A stretch of DNA of 64,000 nucleotides from positions 1-64,000 of the forward strand of contig DAIPYJ010000004.1 in assembly GCA_036782775.1 (NCBI GenBank), read 5' to 3'. The position numbers and the translations under genes were made by a program. The notes beneath the pieces were generated by a model. It was not told where the DNA came from. It did not search any database and saw only the letters and a list, made by a program, of their open reading frames with translations. Positions 61,850 to 64,000 of this stretch are shown here, piece by piece. Positions within the stretch are counted from its first letter, which is position 1; the number at the start of each line of letters is the position of its first letter. This DNA comes from CF-13 sp036782775. Its GTDB lineage: Bacteria > Chloroflexota > Dormibacteria > CF-121.

Positions 61850-63233
61850 GGCGGCGCCGACTCAGCCAGGCAAGCGGTGAGAAGCCGCTAGGCTCGCTGG
61901 CAGGAAGCTCAAGGGCAGGGTACGCCGAGGCCGCGAGCTGTAAAAGTGCGCGAACCGCAGCGTTGGCGTGCTGAACGGCCAGCGGCCGGTGGTCGTTTTC
62001 AGCAGAATCGAAGGCCGGATCGTAAGGCACGGATGCGGCGAGTCTGCCGTTGAGGTCGCTCAATGTTTCGTCGAGGCTGAGGTGACCGCGCATTTTGTTG
62101 GCGACATAGGACAGCTTCGAGCCGAGCCCGAGTCGACGGAGCGCTTCGACGCCTCGATAGAGGGATTGGATCGAACCCGCCGTTGGGGTTACGACACAAA
62201 ACACCCTGGTCGCAGCCTCGAGCAGATAGGTCTCAAGGTCGCCCAGGCCCGATGCGATGTCGAGGATGACGAAGTGATACCCGGCTCCTTTCAAGCTGCT
62301 AAGGACGTGAGCCGCCTGGCTAACCCCCATGAGCTCGGCACGATCACCGGTGAGACACTTTGAGGGGCCGAGTAGCACATCTAGGCCAGTGTTGGGATGG
62401 CGGATCAGAAAATCCAGCGGGTCGGGCGCCTGCACGCTGGAGTCGCACAGGAAATCTAGGAGGGTTGGCTGCGCCATTCCAATTCGAGCCGATACATTGG
62501 CAGAGCCGAGATCGAAGTCAACGAGCGCGACGCGCAACGGTTGCACCAGGCCACCGGGGGCTTCCCGGTATGCGCCTTTCATGGCGAGGAGACAGGCAAC
62601 CTCGGTGGCCAGCGTGGTGCGGCCGGTTCCGCCCTTGGTCGAGAAGAAGGTTATGATCTGTGTTCCGCCGAGATACACAGGGGCGGGCGTCGAGGTCTGG
62701 AGCGTCTGCGTCGTGGAACCCGTAGGGGTTGCCAAAGGCGAGTCATCAGGCAGCTCAATGACGTCGTCGTTAGGCTCATTGGCCAGAAAGTTGATGGCGT
62801 TTGGCGATACCCTGCGCGCCTCACTACTCTGGGCGCGGTCAATGGGCGACGATTGATCGTCTGGGTGGATCCTATTCCCCAGCACCTGAAATTTCGGTTT
62901 TCGGGGAGGGGCCGGAGCGACGGTCGGCGCCTGCTGAACCGCCGTTATCACCTGAGCGGGACCGGTGCCCTGGTTAGTAGCCACGTAGTATTCGATGGCC
63001 GCAGTCATCCAGTGGATCAGTGATCGGCCTTCGGGCCTGACCCAGGCGATCGCGGCCCCAATCAGCGCAGCAAGTCCCGCACCTATCAACTGGACGGGGG
63101 CGGGCAGGCTCAGGTGAAGGATGGTGTAAGCTGCCAGCAAGCCCAGCAGTAAGGCGGCGAGTCGCGTGACCGACAGCCCGAGCACGAACTGGTCTTCGCC
63201 GTTAAGTCCCTGTGGAATCCGAACTCCGCGCAT
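61839..63233 (-). CDS. PrgI (VirB3-like) domain fused to CpaE/MinD-like ATPase
   Basis: 464 aa. Residues 1-90 match the PrgI family of conjugation systems: RIPQGLNGEDQFVLGLSVTR then two TM helices (AALLLGLLAAYTILHLSLPA and LIGAGLAALIGAAIAWV) and EGRSLIHWMTAAIEYYVATN. A long Pro/Thr-rich linker (about 95-185) leads to a ParA/MinD ATPase: FFSTKGGTGRTTLATEVACL (deviant P-loop, with Arg where Lys is usual in GKT), VDFDLGSANVSARIG and LDIASGLGDLETYL. CpaE/TadZ localises the Tad machine; PrgI normally partners VirB4. It is the first gene of the cluster. Confidence 0.85.
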   Translation of the reverse strand: MRGVRIPQGLNGEDQFVLGLSVTRLAALLLGLLAAYTILHLSLPAPVQLIGAGLAALIGAAIAWVRPEGRSLIHWMTAAIEYYVATNQGTGPAQVITAVQQAPTVAPAPPRKPKFQVLGNRIHPDDQSSPIDRAQSSEARRVSPNAINFLANEPNDDVIELPDDSPLATPTGSTTQTLQTSTPAPVYLGGTQIITFFSTKGGTGRTTLATEVACLLAMKGAYREAPGGLVQPLRVALVDFDLGSANVSARIGMAQPTLLDFLCDSSVQAPDPLDFLIRHPNTGLDVLLGPSKCLTGDRAELMGVSQAAHVLSSLKGAGYHFVILDIASGLGDLETYLLEAATRVFCVVTPTAGSIQSLYRGVEALRRLGLGSKLSYVANKMRGHLSLDETLSDLNGRLAASVPYDPAFDSAENDHRPLAVQHANAAVRALLQLAASAYPALELPASEPSGFSPLAWLSRRRRAG

Positions 63234-63362
63234 TTACCTGACCCCCTTCAGGTCGTCATGAACGGCCAGCGCGACGTAGTTAGTTCGGTATCGCTGGGAC
63301 TATCGATGCAAGTACTGCGCTGTCTTGTTTTTGCGCAGTGACCCTCCAGCCGGGCGGGGAAT
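63234..63362. other. Intergenic region upstream of the Tad/T4SS cluster
   Basis: About 130 bp between the cluster start (63233) and the tRNA gene. It would hold the cluster promoter, which I cannot place with confidence. No gene-like frame is supported here. Confidence 0.4.
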
Positions 63363-63438
63363 TGGTGCCTGCACCAGGATTCGAACCCGGGACCAACTGA
63401 TTAAGAGTCAGCTGCTCTACCAACTGAGCTATGCAGGC
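63363..63438 (-). tRNA. tRNA-Lys (anticodon CTT)
   Basis: On the minus strand the 7-bp acceptor stem GCCTGCA/TGCAGGC, a D-arm, anticodon loop CTCTTAA (anticodon CTT) on a GCTGA/TCAGT stem, and T-arm CCGGG-TTCGAAT-CCTGG fold into a full cloverleaf. The discriminator is A and the CCA end is encoded at 63363-63365. 76 nt including CCA. Confidence 0.95.
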
Positions 63439-63512
63439 GCACCGGCTATTCTATCCAGCCATTCGCGTGACCCGCGTCACTCAGTGAATCCTCTGATCAC
63501 CCCCCTTTTCGA

Positions 63513-63782
63513 TCAGCCCGCGCGTCGTTCGTCGCGGGGCTCGAGAACCTGCTCACTCGAACTCTCCGGGTTCACCATGACAACCTCGAAGAGGTCTTCG
63601 AAATTCGCGTTGAAGAACTTCATCAACGCCTGCCGCAGTTTCGGTCCAGGACGGCGCGCTCCGGACTCCAGCGCCGGAATATAGTTCTGGCTGATGCCGA
63701 GGTGGTGCGCGAGCTCGCGCTGCGTCAGCCCTTTTTTCTCGCGCATCGCCCGAAGCCCGGTCGCCCGAACCTCTACGTTCAT
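63513..63782 (-). CDS. XRE-family helix-turn-helix regulator
   Basis: 89 aa. HTH_3 domain LRAMREKKGLTQRELAHHLG then ISQNYIPALESGARRPG covers most of the protein, with a short acidic tail. It probably represses from the 38-bp gap to folB. TTGACA (63812-63817) and AATGAT (63789-63794) at 17-bp spacing put the transcription start within 2 nt of the ATG, so the mRNA is leaderless. Confidence 0.85.
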   Translation of the reverse strand: MNVEVRATGLRAMREKKGLTQRELAHHLGISQNYIPALESGARRPGPKLRQALMKFFNANFEDLFEVVMVNPESSSEQVLEPRDERRAG

Positions 63783-63788
63783 TTCGGC

Positions 63789-63817
63789 ATCATTACACGT
63801 CGGGGTATATTTGTCAA
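63789..63817. promoter_or_regulatory. Overlapping divergent promoters of XRE gene and folB
   Basis: Minus strand: TTGACA (63812-63817), 17 bp, AATGAT (63789-63794). Plus strand: TATATT (63806-63811), 9 nt before the folB ATG, with a poor -35. The -10 of folB lies within the XRE promoter spacer, so binding of one polymerase or of the XRE protein would affect both. Confidence 0.55.
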
Positions 63818-63820
63818 GAC

Positions 63821-64000
63821 ATGCCTACAAAAAGGTCTAGTCCGACACGGGCGGACGCGTCGCCCGCTCCGACGCATGCAGCCCAATCAACCGGCAAGCT
63901 CATCCTTGCGGGCCTGACTGCCTACGGCTACCACGGCAACAACCCGGCGGAACGCAAACTCGGCCAGACGTTCACTGCCGACATCGAGGTCCACCTCGAC
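63821..64000 (+). CDS. folB: Dihydroneopterin aldolase, N-terminal part
   Basis: ATG 63821, open to the window end (60 codons). After a 24-residue Ser/Pro-rich leader the FolB core begins: KLILAGLTAYGYHGNNPAER then KLGQTFTADIEVHLD. YHG with the following Glu-Arg and LGQ are the conserved FolB pterin-site residues. It makes 6-hydroxymethyl-dihydropterin, the substrate of FolK at 19036-19437, so the folate genes are split between two loci in this window. Confidence 0.85.
   Translation, partial: MPTKRSSPTRADASPAPTHAAQSTGKLILAGLTAYGYHGNNPAERKLGQTFTADIEVHLD

Noticed and set aside
53581..63233. Interpretation of the VirB4 region as an integrative conjugative element
   Set aside because: No relaxase, coupling ATPase, integrase or att-type repeat is visible in the window; the other genes are Tad-type.
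1..64000. CRISPR arrays, rRNA genes, prophage
   Set aside because: No regularly spaced repeats, rRNA sequence or phage structural genes were recognised on either strand.

Overview
This is high-GC, gene-dense bacterial DNA with about 58 protein genes, one tRNA and two 10-N scaffold gaps, so it comes from a draft or metagenome-derived assembly. The gene mix is a MurE-type peptidoglycan pathway, FemAB-family transferases, DUF4388 proteins, a MoxR/DUF58/DUF4129/DUF4350/RDD/SpoIIM block and a Tad-type secretion cluster. Together with many apparently leaderless mRNAs it suggests a soil Terrabacteria lineage such as Candidatus Dormibacterota or a related Chloroflexota or actinobacterial group. This placement is an inference from gene content; no marker gene settles it.

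Layout. 1-5,000: end of a DciA-like gene, a UvrD-type helicase-nuclease, an MGDG-synthase-like glycosyltransferase and a TrkA-type K+ channel. 5,160-10,679: a GT4 glycosyltransferase, then a TetR/MMPL pair and an MFS transporter. 10,676-17,884: an Ig/propeller lipoprotein, a DUF4388 protein, two tandem FemAB enzymes and a two-component system. 17,900-21,803: folP-folK-GT4 facing murE. 21,800-23,672: an SH3-like secreted protein broken by an assembly gap, rsmG and a zinc-ribbon gene. 23,714-32,973: the MoxR-type membrane cluster, including a protein with a sigma-factor-like N-terminus fused to a membrane anchor and Ig/propeller ectodomain. 32,970-39,905: DUF2203, cysteine desulfurase, small proteins, GT39, thioredoxin reductase, and a divergent ECF sigma / Rieske / lipoprotein operon. 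39,923-53,244: acyl-CoA ligase, dxs, DinB, histidine kinase, GT4, CapA, Dtd, hydrolase and a GH36 alpha-galactosidase. 53,581-63,233: a ten-gene minus-strand cluster. 63,363 to the end: tRNA-Lys, an XRE regulator and the start of folB.

The most interesting system is the 53,581-63,233 cluster. It carries Tad/Flp machinery (CpaF ATPase, TadB and TadC, TadE-like pseudopilins, a short Flp-like pilin, a CpaB/SAF protein) combined with two conjugation-type components: a VirB4 ATPase and a PrgI (VirB3-like) membrane domain fused to the CpaE/MinD-like ATPase. A PKD-domain secreted protein sits in the middle. No relaxase, coupling protein or lytic transglycosylase is present, so this looks like a surface or secretion machine that borrowed T4SS parts rather than a conjugative element.

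A second theme is translation initiation. Several genes have convincing N-termini upstream of their first ATG/GTG/TTG, and in three of them the upstream end coincides with a near-cognate codon (ACG, ATA, CTG) overlapping the previous stop. Many other genes have a -10-like hexamer only 6-9 nt before the start codon, which implies leaderless mRNAs. A third theme is redox control: an ECF sigma gene is translationally coupled to an anti-sigma-like protein with a Rieske Fe-S domain and is divergent from trxB.
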